From: Ignavibacteria bacterium | GTDB lineage: Bacteria > Bacteroidota > Ignavibacteria > Ignavibacteriales > Ignavibacteriaceae | Assembly: GCA_021286645.1 (NCBI GenBank) | Contig: JAJTBZ010000097.1 | Span: 62,001-126,000 of the forward strand | Length of the DNA: 64,000 nucleotides | Direction: 5' to 3' | Shown here: positions 19,263 to 28,088 of the stretch, in pieces | How positions within the stretch are numbered: position 1 is the first letter of the stretch | Layout of the letters: each line of letters begins with the position of its first letter | Position numbers and translations under genes: made by a program | The notes under the pieces: generated by a model | Database searches by the model: none | Told to the model about the DNA's origin: nothing | The model's input: only the letters and a program-made list of their open reading frames with translations

Positions 19263-19776
19263 TAAGTTCTTTGTTGTTGCTCAGTTTGAATCAGTTTACA
19301 AAGATACACCGTTTCTAAAAACAAAAGTATATACCGATTTCCCTGAGCGCCTAAAACCAGGGAAAACAGTCTTAATTGATTTCTTCGGCCAGATGAAGCC
19401 GTTAGTAATTGACGAAGCCAATATGAAAAATACGGGATGCCTTCTGAAATTACGAAACTTCTCTACGGCTTCTGAAGTAAAGGTATTAGTAGGAAAGTAC
19501 TTATACATTGATGCCTCTGAAGCAGAGGTATTGCCGGAAGATCAATTCTATGTACATGACCTTATAGGCAGTGAAATAGAAATGGCAGATGGTAGCATAC
19601 TTGGCCGGATAACAGATGTTCTGTTATTGCCGGCTAATGATGTTTATACAGTAGTAACTCCGGAGGGCGCGGAAGTGTTAGTTCCCGCAACTAAGGAAAT
19701 TATTTCCGGGTTTTATAAGGACCAGAAAAAACTGGTTCTCAAAATAGGAAGAGCTTTTTTTGGCGATGAGAATTGA
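19237..19776 (+). CDS. rimM: Ribosome maturation factor RimM
   Basis: A protein of about 179 residues that helps 30S maturation around S19. N-terminal RimM beta-barrel (residues 1-90), then a PRC-barrel with DLIGSEIEMADGSILGRITDV and LVPATKEII. I chose the ATG at 19237; a TTG three bases earlier would add one residue. It overlaps khpA by 26 bases and trmD by about 11, so the genes are translationally linked. Confidence 0.92.
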   Translation: MTDQHNNPDKFFVVAQFESVYKDTPFLKTKVYTDFPERLKPGKTVLIDFFGQMKPLVIDEANMKNTGCLLKLRNFSTASEVKVLVGKYLYIDASEAEVLPEDQFYVHDLIGSEIEMADGSILGRITDVLLLPANDVYTVVTPEGAEVLVPATKEIISGFYKDQKKLVLKIGRAFFGDEN

Positions 19777-20446
19777 TTTAATTACCGCTGTACCGGAATT
19801 ACTGGACAGCCCGTTAAATACCAGCATACTCAAAAGGGCTCAGAATAAAGGACATGTTGAATTTAATGTCCATAACTTACGCGATTACGCGCATGATAAA
19901 CATCGATTGATCGATGATAAGCCATTTGGCGGTAAAGCCGGAATGGTTTTAAAACCCGAACCGTTCTTTGAATGCATTCGAAAACTTCAAAACGAAGTGC
20001 ATTATGATGCAATTATCTATCCCTCGCCACGGGGTAAAATATTCTCGCAGCAGGATGCGAACCGGTTATCGATGGTAAATAATATTTTATTTGTTATCGG
20101 GCACTATAAAGGTATCGATGAACGCGTATACGAGAAGTTTCGTGGTGAAGAATTTTCGATTGGAAATTTTGTTTTGACAGGTGGTGAATTACCTGCATTG
20201 CTGATGGCTGATGCCATTGTCAGGGTAATTCCGGGCGTATTGAACGATAGTGAGTCGGCTCTATCCGATTCATTTCAGGATGGAGAGATTATAGGTGCTC
20301 CATGTTATACACGGCCTGCAGTTTACGAAGATATGAAGGTTCCTGAAGTGTTACTATCGGGTAACCACCAGGCTGTCCAGGAATGGAAACTGGAACAGTC
20401 GAGGATTTTGACAAATAATTGGAAAAAAATAAATAACTTGGAGTGA
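19766..20446 (+). CDS. trmD: tRNA (guanine37-N1)-methyltransferase
   Basis: A 226-residue SPOUT methyltransferase that methylates G37 of tRNAs to prevent +1 frameshifting. The N-terminus [17 protein letters not shown] and the trefoil-knot motif [19 protein letters not shown] with [11 protein letters not shown] are diagnostic. The ATG at 19766 matches the family start; a TTG at 19760 would add two residues. The gene overlaps rimM. Confidence 0.95.
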   Translation: MRIDLITAVPELLDSPLNTSILKRAQNKGHVEFNVHNLRDYAHDKHRLIDDKPFGGKAGMVLKPEPFFECIRKLQNEVHYDAIIYPSPRGKIFSQQDANRLSMVNNILFVIGHYKGIDERVYEKFRGEEFSIGNFVLTGGELPALLMADAIVRVIPGVLNDSESALSDSFQDGEIIGAPCYTRPAVYEDMKVPEVLLSGNHQAVQEWKLEQSRILTNNWKKINNLE

Positions 20447-20451
20447 TTAAG

Positions 20452-20805
20452 ATGTTTAGTCTTGAAAATATTTTACCGGCACAACAGACGGTAGACTATC
20501 CGAATTTCAAAGCCGGCGATCACGTTCGTGTTCATGTTCGCGTTATCGAAGGCGATAAAGAAAGAATTCAGCCGTTTGAAGGTGATGTTATCAGCATTCG
20601 CGGTAGCAAAGAAAGCAAAACTTTTACCGTCCGTAAGATGTCTTCAGGCATTGGCGTTGAAAGAATTTTCCCGTTCTTTTCACCAAAAATTGCTAAGGTA
20701 GAATTATTGAAAGAAGGTTTTGTTCGCCGCGCTAAATTATATTACCTGCGGAATCTCTCAGGTAAAGCTGCGAAAATCAAAACCAAAACTACCAGCAAAG
20801 CGTAA
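20452..20805 (+). CDS. rplS: 50S ribosomal protein L19
   Basis: A 117-residue L19 with the core [28 protein letters not shown] and [20 protein letters not shown], then [10 protein letters not shown] and a basic tail. L19 lies at the subunit interface. The ATG at 20452 is chosen because GGAG at 20440-20443, which lies over the trmD stop, is eight bases upstream; the GTG at 20443 is inside that site. A terminator follows. Confidence 0.95.
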   Translation: MFSLENILPAQQTVDYPNFKAGDHVRVHVRVIEGDKERIQPFEGDVISIRGSKESKTFTVRKMSSGIGVERIFPFFSPKIAKVELLKEGFVRRAKLYYLRNLSGKAAKIKTKTTSKA

Positions 20806-20840
20806 CTCTATAGTTTTTCGTTTTGTTGTGCTATTGAACA

Positions 20841-20871
20841 GGAGGCGTCGTATCTTACGCCTCTTTTTTTA
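20841..20871 (+). terminator. Rho-independent terminator after rplS
   Basis: A 7-bp perfect stem (GAGGCGT / ACGCCTC, extended by a G-T pair) around an 8-base loop, followed by TTTTTTTA. It ends the long same-strand block that begins at about 6541. Confidence 0.88.
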
Positions 20872-20956
20872 TTTTAAACTTACATCTTCAATTGTTATTT
20901 TCTCATCCACATGGCAGAGCGTTTTCTACGCGTGATTAAACCTAATTAATTTTATA

Positions 20957-21664
20957 ATGCAGATACCAGAAAATTATAATCCTGTAAGAACTATTCGTGA
21001 ATTACCGTTATTTTCTGAACTGCCCGTTGAGGTGTTGCGGCAGATTACCGAGTTTTGTCGGAATATAAGATTTTCGAAAGGCGAGGTTATTTTCTATGAA
21101 GGTGAAAGTTTTAATGGCTTCTATATAGTACTAAAAGGATTAGTTAAAATTTACAAAACATCGGCTGCAGGTTCCGAAACCGTATTGCATCTTGTTGCCC
21201 CGTTTGAATCTTTTGCCGAGGTGCCTCTGTTTCAGGGGCAGCAGGTTTATCCTGCATCGGCTCAGGTGCTGGAAGACTCTAAATTACTTTTTATACCCGC
21301 CGCCCCGTTCCTAAAATTCCTTGAAGAAAATCCTAAGGCATGCCTGAAGATTATTACCGGCTTTTCGCATAAGCTAAGGATTTTAACTGCTCGTGTTGAG
21401 GATCTTACTACGAGGGACGTACATAATCGCCTGGCTATGTTTCTTCTGGCTAATGCCGAACAAAGTGATATCTCGGGTACAATGAAAATTGTGCGGCTTA
21501 CTTTCCAGAAAACGGATCTGGCCGGTTACTTGGGAACAATTACCGAAACTTTATCTCGAACTTTTAACCGGTTGCAAAAGGAAGGAATTATCCGTGTTAC
21601 CGGCAAAACTATTGAAATACTCGATGAATCTCACCTGAAAAAACTCGCTGAATTAAAAAAATAA
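20957..21664 (+). CDS. Crp/Fnr family transcriptional regulator (DNR/FNR-like)
   Basis: A 235-residue regulator: cyclic-nucleotide-binding-like beta-roll (residues about 15-130), dimer helix, and winged helix-turn-helix with LTFQKTDLAGYLGTITETLSRTFNRLQ. The recognition helix carries E-T-L-S-R, the pattern by which FNR and DNR read TTGAY half-sites. It lacks the N-terminal cysteine cluster of [4Fe-4S] FNR, so it may sense NO through heme like DNR, or another signal (inference). No strong ribosome site is seen. A matching palindrome lies just after the gene, before the DUF438/hemerythrin gene. Confidence 0.88.
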   Translation: MQIPENYNPVRTIRELPLFSELPVEVLRQITEFCRNIRFSKGEVIFYEGESFNGFYIVLKGLVKIYKTSAAGSETVLHLVAPFESFAEVPLFQGQQVYPASAQVLEDSKLLFIPAAPFLKFLEENPKACLKIITGFSHKLRILTARVEDLTTRDVHNRLAMFLLANAEQSDISGTMKIVRLTFQKTDLAGYLGTITETLSRTFNRLQKEGIIRVTGKTIEILDESHLKKLAELKK

Positions 21665-21669
21665 TAAAA

Positions 21670-21683
21670 CTGACTTAAGTCAA
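21670..21683. promoter_or_regulatory. FNR/DNR-type operator before the DUF438 gene
   Basis: TGACTTAAGTCA at 21671-21682 is a perfect 12-bp palindrome; with its flanks it differs at one base from TTGACTTAAGTCAA, the DNR/NnrR form of the FNR box. A TAAATT that could serve as a -10 lies at 21706-21711; a start near 21718 would put the operator centre at about -41.5, the class II activator position. The upstream gene encodes a matching regulator. Confidence 0.7.
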
Positions 21684-21747
21684 AGGATTCGGCTTGCCAT
21701 CCCCCTAAATTTTACCATTCAATTATTAAATGTTTGAAAGGTAAAGC

Positions 21748-23265
21748 ATGAGCGAGTTAATAAATAACCAAAGAAATAGAATAAATGAACTCAAGGCGCT
21801 CCTTGCTCAACTTCAAGAGAAAGAAGATATCGAGAGTGTTAAAGCACGCATTTCCGAAGCATTTAAGACTGTTGCGTATGAGGATGTAGTTGCAGCAGAG
21901 CAGGAACTTATTGCGGAGGGGACTCCAATTGAAAACATGCTTGAACTATGTGATTTACATGGCTCGGCGTTGCACGGTTTAATTACTGATGCCGGGCATG
22001 AAATCCCCGCCGGGCACCCCGTCTCTACATATAAAAAAGAAAATCGGGCAATACGTATTATATGTGGGCAAATTCAGAAAGCTCTGCATGATTTACTGTT
22101 GATAGAAGAACCTGTCGATAAACAGTCGAAAATAGCCGTAGTACAAATGCAATTAAATGAATTGATGGATATCGAAAAACACTATACCGTTAAAGAGAAT
22201 GTTCTATTCCCTTATTTGGAAAAGTACAAAATAACGGGTCCATCAACGGTAATGTGGGGGAAAGATGATGAAGTGCGAAATAAGCTCAAAGATACACAAT
22301 TGCAATTCGCAAACTTGCAACGCCTGGCGAGTAAACAGCAAACAGAGTCCACGATAGAATCTTTCAATTCAGCAGTCACTTCTATAACAGAAATGATTCA
22401 GAAGGAAGAAGAAATACTTTACCCTATGTGCATGGAGACATTTTCTGAATCAGATTGGGCCGAAATTTATAAGGCTGGCAGAGCAATTGGATTTACGATA
22501 ATAGATGAACGTGATGAATGGATCCCCGAAGGAAGTAGAGATTTGCCGGCAAAGATTTTGGATGAAGCGGGAATGATCCAATTGCCTTCAGGAAAAGTAA
22601 AGACAGCCGATTTGCTTGGAATATTTTCCGTTTTACCGGTTGACCTGACCTTTGTAGATAAAGATGATACCGTGCAATTTTTTACAGAAGGGCCCGATAG
22701 AATTTTCGAGCGCAGCCGGGCAATAATTGGAAGAAAAGTACAATATTGCCACCCTCCACATAGCGTGGCCATTGTAGAGAAAATACTGGAAGACTTCAAA
22801 TCAGGTAAAGAGAGCAAAGCCGATTTTTGGATACAGTTACACGGAAAATTCATTTACATAAGTTATTTCGCGGTAAGAAGTGAATCAGGTGAATATCTCG
22901 GTACAGTTGAAATGTCACAGGACTTGAGTTATTATCGAGCGCTTGAAGGGGAAAAACGGATTCTCTCTTATGGCGAAAAGGAAATAAATGAACGTGATAA
23001 AATGAAAACAGAAAAGAAAGAAGAAGCAATGCAACAAGAGGATAAAACTTATATTGTTTATGATGCCCGGCAGGATTTGGCAAATGGTATTCATCCGGCA
23101 GAAAAAGTGTTGTCCGATTTGAATAACATGCCTCATGGAATTTCATACAGGCTGATTACCCCTTTCCCGCCAATGCCTTTAATTACCAAAGCTAACGCCG
23201 CAGGATTTCGACATGAACAGATTCCGGTGAGTGAAACAGAGCATGTAACGGTGTTTTTCCGGTAG
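21748..23265 (+). CDS. DUF438 / hemerythrin-like / PAS / DUF2249 protein
   Basis: A 505-residue multi-domain protein. DUF438 helical domain at residues 1-80; hemerythrin-like HHE domain at about 85-250 with AGHP, EKHYTVKENVLFPYLEKY and EEEILYPMC; PAS domain at about 290-400 containing GRKVQYCHPPHSVAIVEKIL; DUF2249 at the C-terminus (YIVYDARQDLANG). The family is tied to nitric-oxide or oxygen stress and Fe-S repair by analogy with the hemerythrin protein YtfE/ScdA. At MWGKDDEVR an Asp appears where relatives often have His, which could change the di-iron site. Probably controlled by the regulator upstream. Confidence 0.85.
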   Translation: MSELINNQRNRINELKALLAQLQEKEDIESVKARISEAFKTVAYEDVVAAEQELIAEGTPIENMLELCDLHGSALHGLITDAGHEIPAGHPVSTYKKENRAIRIICGQIQKALHDLLLIEEPVDKQSKIAVVQMQLNELMDIEKHYTVKENVLFPYLEKYKITGPSTVMWGKDDEVRNKLKDTQLQFANLQRLASKQQTESTIESFNSAVTSITEMIQKEEEILYPMCMETFSESDWAEIYKAGRAIGFTIIDERDEWIPEGSRDLPAKILDEAGMIQLPSGKVKTADLLGIFSVLPVDLTFVDKDDTVQFFTEGPDRIFERSRAIIGRKVQYCHPPHSVAIVEKILEDFKSGKESKADFWIQLHGKFIYISYFAVRSESGEYLGTVEMSQDLSYYRALEGEKRILSYGEKEINERDKMKTEKKEEAMQQEDKTYIVYDARQDLANGIHPAEKVLSDLNNMPHGISYRLITPFPPMPLITKANAAGFRHEQIPVSETEHVTVFFR

Positions 23266-23296
23266 TCAATAGACTTCAGAACCTCAATCAAAAGTA

Positions 23297-23326
23297 CGGG
23301 TGCATTGATTTTCAATGCGCCCGCTT
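23297..23326. terminator. Hairpin between convergent genes (probable bidirectional terminator)
   Basis: A 12-bp stem with one G-T pair (CGGG-T-GCATTGA, loop TTT, TCAATGC-G-CCCG) between the DUF438 gene and the end of the chemosensory operon. T-runs are short on both strands (CTTT, ACTTTT). Confidence 0.6.
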
Positions 23327-23341
23327 TCCCAATAAATTCAA

Positions 23342-24622
23342 TTACAGTGGCAGGGCAATATAGAATGTGCTTCCCTTATGAAGTTCGCTGCTAAACCAAA
23401 TTTTACCCTGGTGCCCCTCAACTATTTTTTTAACAATAGACAATCCCAAACCAGTACTACGTTCACCACCGGTTGTTTTTACGCTGGTCTTGGCAAAAGG
23501 TTGAAAGAGTTTTGATTGCTCTTCTTTTGGAATGCCCTGACCTTTATCAACCACCATAATTATAGCCTGCTTCTCATTACGAGAAAGCAATACACTTATT
23601 TCACTGTTCGGGTATGAGAATTTAATAGCATTCGATATCAGGTTATTCATAACCTGCTCAATTTTAACAGAATCCACGTAAGCGTTTAGGTTTTTTAATT
23701 CAGTGCTGAAAAGCAGGTTGATGTTTTTCTTATCTGCAACAGCTTTATTCAAACGGGTATTATTACGAATCAGGCTGACCAAATCAGTTTCAGTAACATT
23801 TAGATTTAATTTTCCTGCTTCAATTACAGAAAGATCCAGTAATTCATTTAACAAGTCCAGTACATACTCGCTTGACTGTTTTATAATCGTCATAAACTCA
23901 TGTTCGGATTCACTAAACTTCGATGAAGCTTCCTCAAGCAGTATCATACTGAATGAAAGGATAGCGCTGATGGGGTTCCGGAGGTCATGTGCAGCAATAC
24001 GAAGAAATCGGTCTTTATCCTCATTGAGTTTTTGAAGTTCAATATTCTTCTGTCCGAGTTCCCGATGTACGGTAAGCAGTTTTTGATTAGCTTCGACGAG
24101 TTCCGAATTTTTTTGAATTGCATTTTCGTATGTCGAAAGGAGCAAATCGATAATCTGCATCCGATTTGAATTAATAAAATATTTCCGCCCGCCGAAATAT
24201 ATATCGATACCCATATCGGTGCCGATATTATTTGCCCGCATTTCCTTGTTTAAGAGAATATAGCTGATGCGCGAAAGCAGAAAATGTTCATTATACGGTT
24301 TGGTAAGAAAATTATCCGCCCCCGCCTGCAAACCTTTAATAACATCCTGAGGGTCAGAGAGATTAGTAAGCAGCATGAAGGGAATTTCTCGAAACTGAAT
24401 ATCTTCTTTAATCGATCGGCATAAAACATATCCATCCATTTCCGGCATAACGATATCGGAGATAACCATATCGGGTTTTTCTTCCTGAATCATGCGTAAA
24501 GCCGAGGCACCTTCACGAGCGCAGCGGACAATATATCCATTATGCTCAAGAATATACCGCAGTTGTTCTAACTGGGTAGGGCTGTCTTCAACAATTAAAA
24601 TCTGACTTTTTCTTCCGTCCAT
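23342..24622 (-). CDS. Response regulator-histidine kinase hybrid (REC-HisKA-HATPase), putative output of the chemosensory operon
   Basis: A 426-residue soluble protein. REC domain at residues 7-125 with acidic pair Glu12/Asp13, phospho-acceptor Asp56 and Lys108; a linker with IDIYFGGRKYFINSNRMQII; a coiled coil; HisKA with His212 in FLRIAAHDLRNP; HATPase with NLISNAIKFSYP, DKGQGIP and STGLGLSIV. There are no membrane segments. It is the last gene of the operon, where Wsp systems have the REC-GGDEF protein WspR. It is therefore likely to be phosphorylated by the CheA protein at its REC domain and to pass the signal on through its own kinase to an unknown partner (inference). Confidence 0.85.
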   Translation of the reverse strand: MDGRKSQILIVEDSPTQLEQLRYILEHNGYIVRCAREGASALRMIQEEKPDMVISDIVMPEMDGYVLCRSIKEDIQFREIPFMLLTNLSDPQDVIKGLQAGADNFLTKPYNEHFLLSRISYILLNKEMRANNIGTDMGIDIYFGGRKYFINSNRMQIIDLLLSTYENAIQKNSELVEANQKLLTVHRELGQKNIELQKLNEDKDRFLRIAAHDLRNPISAILSFSMILLEEASSKFSESEHEFMTIIKQSSEYVLDLLNELLDLSVIEAGKLNLNVTETDLVSLIRNNTRLNKAVADKKNINLLFSTELKNLNAYVDSVKIEQVMNNLISNAIKFSYPNSEISVLLSRNEKQAIIMVVDKGQGIPKEEQSKLFQPFAKTSVKTTGGERSTGLGLSIVKKIVEGHQGKIWFSSELHKGSTFYIALPL

Positions 24623-24678
24623 AAATTCTATCTTACATAATGGTGATTACAAAATATATAAAAAAAAGATCGAATAAC

Positions 24679-25722
24679 TCACATATTCTTGTGTGCCAGG
24701 TCAACTTTGTTAAGGTATTCAATGATTTCATCGGGAGAAAGTTCGAAAGTGGCAGCATGCAACTTTCGTGCTTCGCCGGGAATACCAAATATTAACGAAG
24801 ATTGTTCATCCTGAATAATAGTAACACTGCCTGTAGCTTTTACCTGAGCCAATTCGTATGCTCCGTCTTTGCCCATACCCGAAAGCAGAATACCTACAGA
24901 TTTGTTCGGAAAACTACTCGCGATACTCCGCATTAAAACTGATATAGAAGGGCGCACGCCGTGTTCGCGGGGTGAGGATGTAAGTTTAAGTATTAAATCG
25001 GGTGTAATAGTGACATGAAAATCATCCGGAGCAACATAACAATACCCGGGCAGGATTTTTTCGTTATGCCTGCCTTCTACTACAACAACTTTCGATGACA
25101 TATTGAGCCATGATACAAAGCCATCGAGAAATCCCGAAGTAATATGCTGTACGATAATGATCGGTAAGCTGAATCTATCATTCAGACCGGCAAGAATTGC
25201 CTCAATAACCTGCGGCCCCCCGGTTGAAGCGCCTATGGCCACAACAGCAGGCAGGGGCAGAGAAGAATTATCATCGGGACCTTTTGCTGCAGTTGTTCTG
25301 CGGTTTAGCCGACGTACTACTTTTATTTCAGACATGAGTCGTAGAGTCTGAAGAAATAATCGCGAGGTTTCATTCTTCGGGTTGTCAGAGCCAGGCGAAG
25401 GCTTCCCTACAAGCGAAACAGCTCCTGCCTGTAGGGTTTTAAATACATCATTCTGATTATTGGGGTCAAGGTTTGTGCTAATAACAACAATGGGAACTGG
25501 AGCCGTTGTCATGATTTGAGTAGCAGCGTCAAGTCCGTTTAAGCCGGGTAAGGATGCATCCATGGCAATAACATCGGGCCTGAGCGATATTGCAAGTTTC
25601 ACTGCATCGTGACCATTATCTACAACCCCGGCAATTTGAAACCTATTATCACTTTCGATGAGATGAATCAGGTGTTCCTGTATTTCAGGGGCATCTTCGG
25701 CGAGTAAAACACGAATGCTCAT
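24679..25722 (-). CDS. cheB: Protein-glutamate methylesterase CheB (WspF-like)
   Basis: A 347-residue protein: REC domain with Asp55 as acceptor (VIAMDASLPGLNG), then the CheB catalytic domain with IGASTGGPQVIEA (Ser), VQHI (His) and SGMGKDGAYEL (Asp) forming the triad. It removes methyl groups from the receptor to reset signalling. Its ATG overlaps the cheA stop by four bases. Confidence 0.93.
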   Translation of the reverse strand: MSIRVLLAEDAPEIQEHLIHLIESDNRFQIAGVVDNGHDAVKLAISLRPDVIAMDASLPGLNGLDAATQIMTTAPVPIVVISTNLDPNNQNDVFKTLQAGAVSLVGKPSPGSDNPKNETSRLFLQTLRLMSEIKVVRRLNRRTTAAKGPDDNSSLPLPAVVAIGASTGGPQVIEAILAGLNDRFSLPIIIVQHITSGFLDGFVSWLNMSSKVVVVEGRHNEKILPGYCYVAPDDFHVTITPDLILKLTSSPREHGVRPSISVLMRSIASSFPNKSVGILLSGMGKDGAYELAQVKATGSVTIIQDEQSSLIFGIPGEARKLHAATFELSPDEIIEYLNKVDLAHKNM

Positions 25723-28082
25723 ACAATCAGCCTTTGAATGGTGTCAATTAATACGGATTGATCAAAACTGGATTTGACGATATATGCATTCGCCCCTGCT
25801 TCAATGCCTTTTTCTCTATCTTCACGTTTGGAAAGCCCGGTAACAAGTACAACAGGCATTTCCCGCAATTTATTTTCCTTACGAATCGAGGCGGTTAATT
25901 GAAAGCCATTCATCCGTGGCATTTCAACGTCAGAAACAACTAAGTCAAAATTACCGGTACGCAATTGGGTAAGAGCGTCCATGCCGTCAATCGCGGTTTT
26001 CACAAAGTAGCCAATCGATTCAAGAATATCTTTGACAAGCATGCGGGATGTAATAGAATCATCCACAACGAGTATATTTTTCTTTACGTGCGCAGCTTTA
26101 GCAGTTTGGCTGTTCCCGGTAACTGCCTCATGTTTTATTGCTGAAAATACCAGATCGCGGGTATTGAGTATTGGAATTACCTTACCGTCTCCCAGAATAG
26201 TTGCGCCGGCAATGTGTTTAATGCGGATTATTTGCTTGTTGAATGGTTTTACAATAAAATCAGTCTCATCAACAATGTCATCAACAATAAAGATTGTTCT
26301 GAAGTTATCGGCGCTTAAAACAATACCGGTATAATATTCTGATTCGGGAAATTCTTTTCGCGAGATTTCTAAAATATCCTGTAAATATGTTACCAATACC
26401 GGCACTTTCCCAATTAGGGCACTTTTTCTATTTTCAACCGTTTTAATATCGGTGTTTTTAATACGGAGTACTCTATCTGTTTTTGTCGTGGGCAGAATAA
26501 AATATTGTTCATCGCAACGTACTTTTATACCACGCATTGCAGCAATGGTAAGAGGCAGGCTAAAAATGAATCTGGACCCTAATCCGGGTGTAGTTTCGAC
26601 CCGTACACTGCCATCGAGGCGTTCAATATTTTCTTTTACAATAGCCATTCCAAGCCCTCTGCCGCTGATATCGGTAATGGCGGGACTGGTAGAGACACCG
26701 GAGCGGAAAATCAGCTGTAACTGTTCAGTTTCGCTTAAATGCTTTCGTTCATCCTGACTCAACAATCCTTTTTGCAATGCCGATTCAATCAATTGATTTA
26801 CATCAATTCCTTTTCCATCATCGCTTATATCTATTTCTACCCGATTATTTTCGACCTGGGCAATTTTTAAGCGAATAATGCCACGGGGTGATTTGTTCTT
26901 TTGAGCTCTGATATCAGGACGTTCGATACCATGATCGATAGCATTGCGGAGTATATGAAAAATCGGATCTTTAATCTGTTCAAGAATTCGCTTGTCGACT
27001 TCAATTTCAACCCCTTCGGAAATAAACTCAACATCTTTGCCTAAATCCTTCGCGAGATCATGAATCATCCGGGGGAGTATATCGAGTAATTCCGAAAAAG
27101 GTAAAATCATAATTTCTTTCAGATCCTCAGTCATCTGTGCGAGTTGCATTCCCAGCTGTTTCGTGTTCTGAAATGTGAATTTTTGCAGGGCGCGGAGTTG
27201 CTTTTCCGAATTTTCAAAAAACGTATAATTCCACTCTAAAAAATCCAGTAACCGTTCAACATCGGCTTTGGGTAAAGCCCCTTCTGTTTCACGCGAAAGC
27301 TTTTCTGATTTGCCTCGCAAAGAGTTAAAGTACGAAGAATTTTTGCGCCATTCTCGTTTCCAGCTTTGCAGAAGGTAAACAGTAGATTGCAGTTCTTCCG
27401 AGAGATGATTGAAGTTGATACGGGAAGCGAGCATTTCTTCCGCCAATAAGTATAGCTTATCCAGGCGAGTAGAAGAAATTCTGAATGACTCAATTGCCTG
27501 AATCTTTCCCTGTTTCTTACGCCGTTGCACGGGTTGAGCAATTTCTTCTTCAGATTTCTGCTCGTCTTTAGGCTCTGGTCGCATTGCTTCCCGAGGCTGA
27601 TTCTGTTCTGCTGCAGGAGAGTACTGTGTGACGAAGTCACGAAATTCGGCGGGTATTTCATTATTTACCGGTTCAGGTCTGGGCGCAAATAATGCTTCTG
27701 CCAGCTGACCGGATAGTTGTGAAAGTTCGCCTGCAATAGCAATTTGTTCGGGTTCATCATGCGAGAGGAAGGCAGTAATTGTATCAACGGTTCTATGGAA
27801 TAGATCGAACAATTCCGGATATGGTTGCATTTCATGTTTCTTGAGTGCAGAGAAAACACTTTCAAGATTTTGGCAGGTGAATTCGATGTCTCTTAGTTCA
27901 ACCGCGCGTGCCGCACCTTTCAGGCTGTGGACTTCCCTATAAATTGTTTCAAGAACCGCCTGCCTTTCTTCGCCCGGTTGCAGATTTTCATAAGAAATCA
28001 GTCCATCGGAAATATTTTCCAGATGTTCTACTGCTTCGGCCCGAAACGTGTTCAGCAACCGCTGAAAAAAATTCTTATCCAT
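25719..28082 (-). CDS. cheA: Hybrid chemotaxis kinase CheA-REC (WspE-like)
   Basis: A protein of about 787 residues. HPt domain with His52 in EVHSLKGAARAVEL; a linker with no clear CheY-binding P2 domain; dimerisation helices; HATPase with HILRNAIDHGIE, DDGKGI and SGRGLGMAIV; CheW-like P5 domain; C-terminal REC with VVSDVEMPRMNGF. HPt-CheA-REC is the layout of WspE and FrzE. The ATG at 28082 gives the usual HPt start; a GTG one codon earlier is also possible. It lies seven bases after the receptor gene. Confidence 0.93.
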   Translation of the reverse strand: MDKNFFQRLLNTFRAEAVEHLENISDGLISYENLQPGEERQAVLETIYREVHSLKGAARAVELRDIEFTCQNLESVFSALKKHEMQPYPELFDLFHRTVDTITAFLSHDEPEQIAIAGELSQLSGQLAEALFAPRPEPVNNEIPAEFRDFVTQYSPAAEQNQPREAMRPEPKDEQKSEEEIAQPVQRRKKQGKIQAIESFRISSTRLDKLYLLAEEMLASRINFNHLSEELQSTVYLLQSWKREWRKNSSYFNSLRGKSEKLSRETEGALPKADVERLLDFLEWNYTFFENSEKQLRALQKFTFQNTKQLGMQLAQMTEDLKEIMILPFSELLDILPRMIHDLAKDLGKDVEFISEGVEIEVDKRILEQIKDPIFHILRNAIDHGIERPDIRAQKNKSPRGIIRLKIAQVENNRVEIDISDDGKGIDVNQLIESALQKGLLSQDERKHLSETEQLQLIFRSGVSTSPAITDISGRGLGMAIVKENIERLDGSVRVETTPGLGSRFIFSLPLTIAAMRGIKVRCDEQYFILPTTKTDRVLRIKNTDIKTVENRKSALIGKVPVLVTYLQDILEISRKEFPESEYYTGIVLSADNFRTIFIVDDIVDETDFIVKPFNKQIIRIKHIAGATILGDGKVIPILNTRDLVFSAIKHEAVTGNSQTAKAAHVKKNILVVDDSITSRMLVKDILESIGYFVKTAIDGMDALTQLRTGNFDLVVSDVEMPRMNGFQLTASIRKENKLREMPVVLVTGLSKREDREKGIEAGANAYIVKSSFDQSVLIDTIQRLIV

Positions 28083-28088
28083 CACGGG

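Noticed and set aside
20900-20910. TCATCCACA, one base from a DnaA box
   Set aside because: A single near-match with no other boxes nearby is expected by chance.
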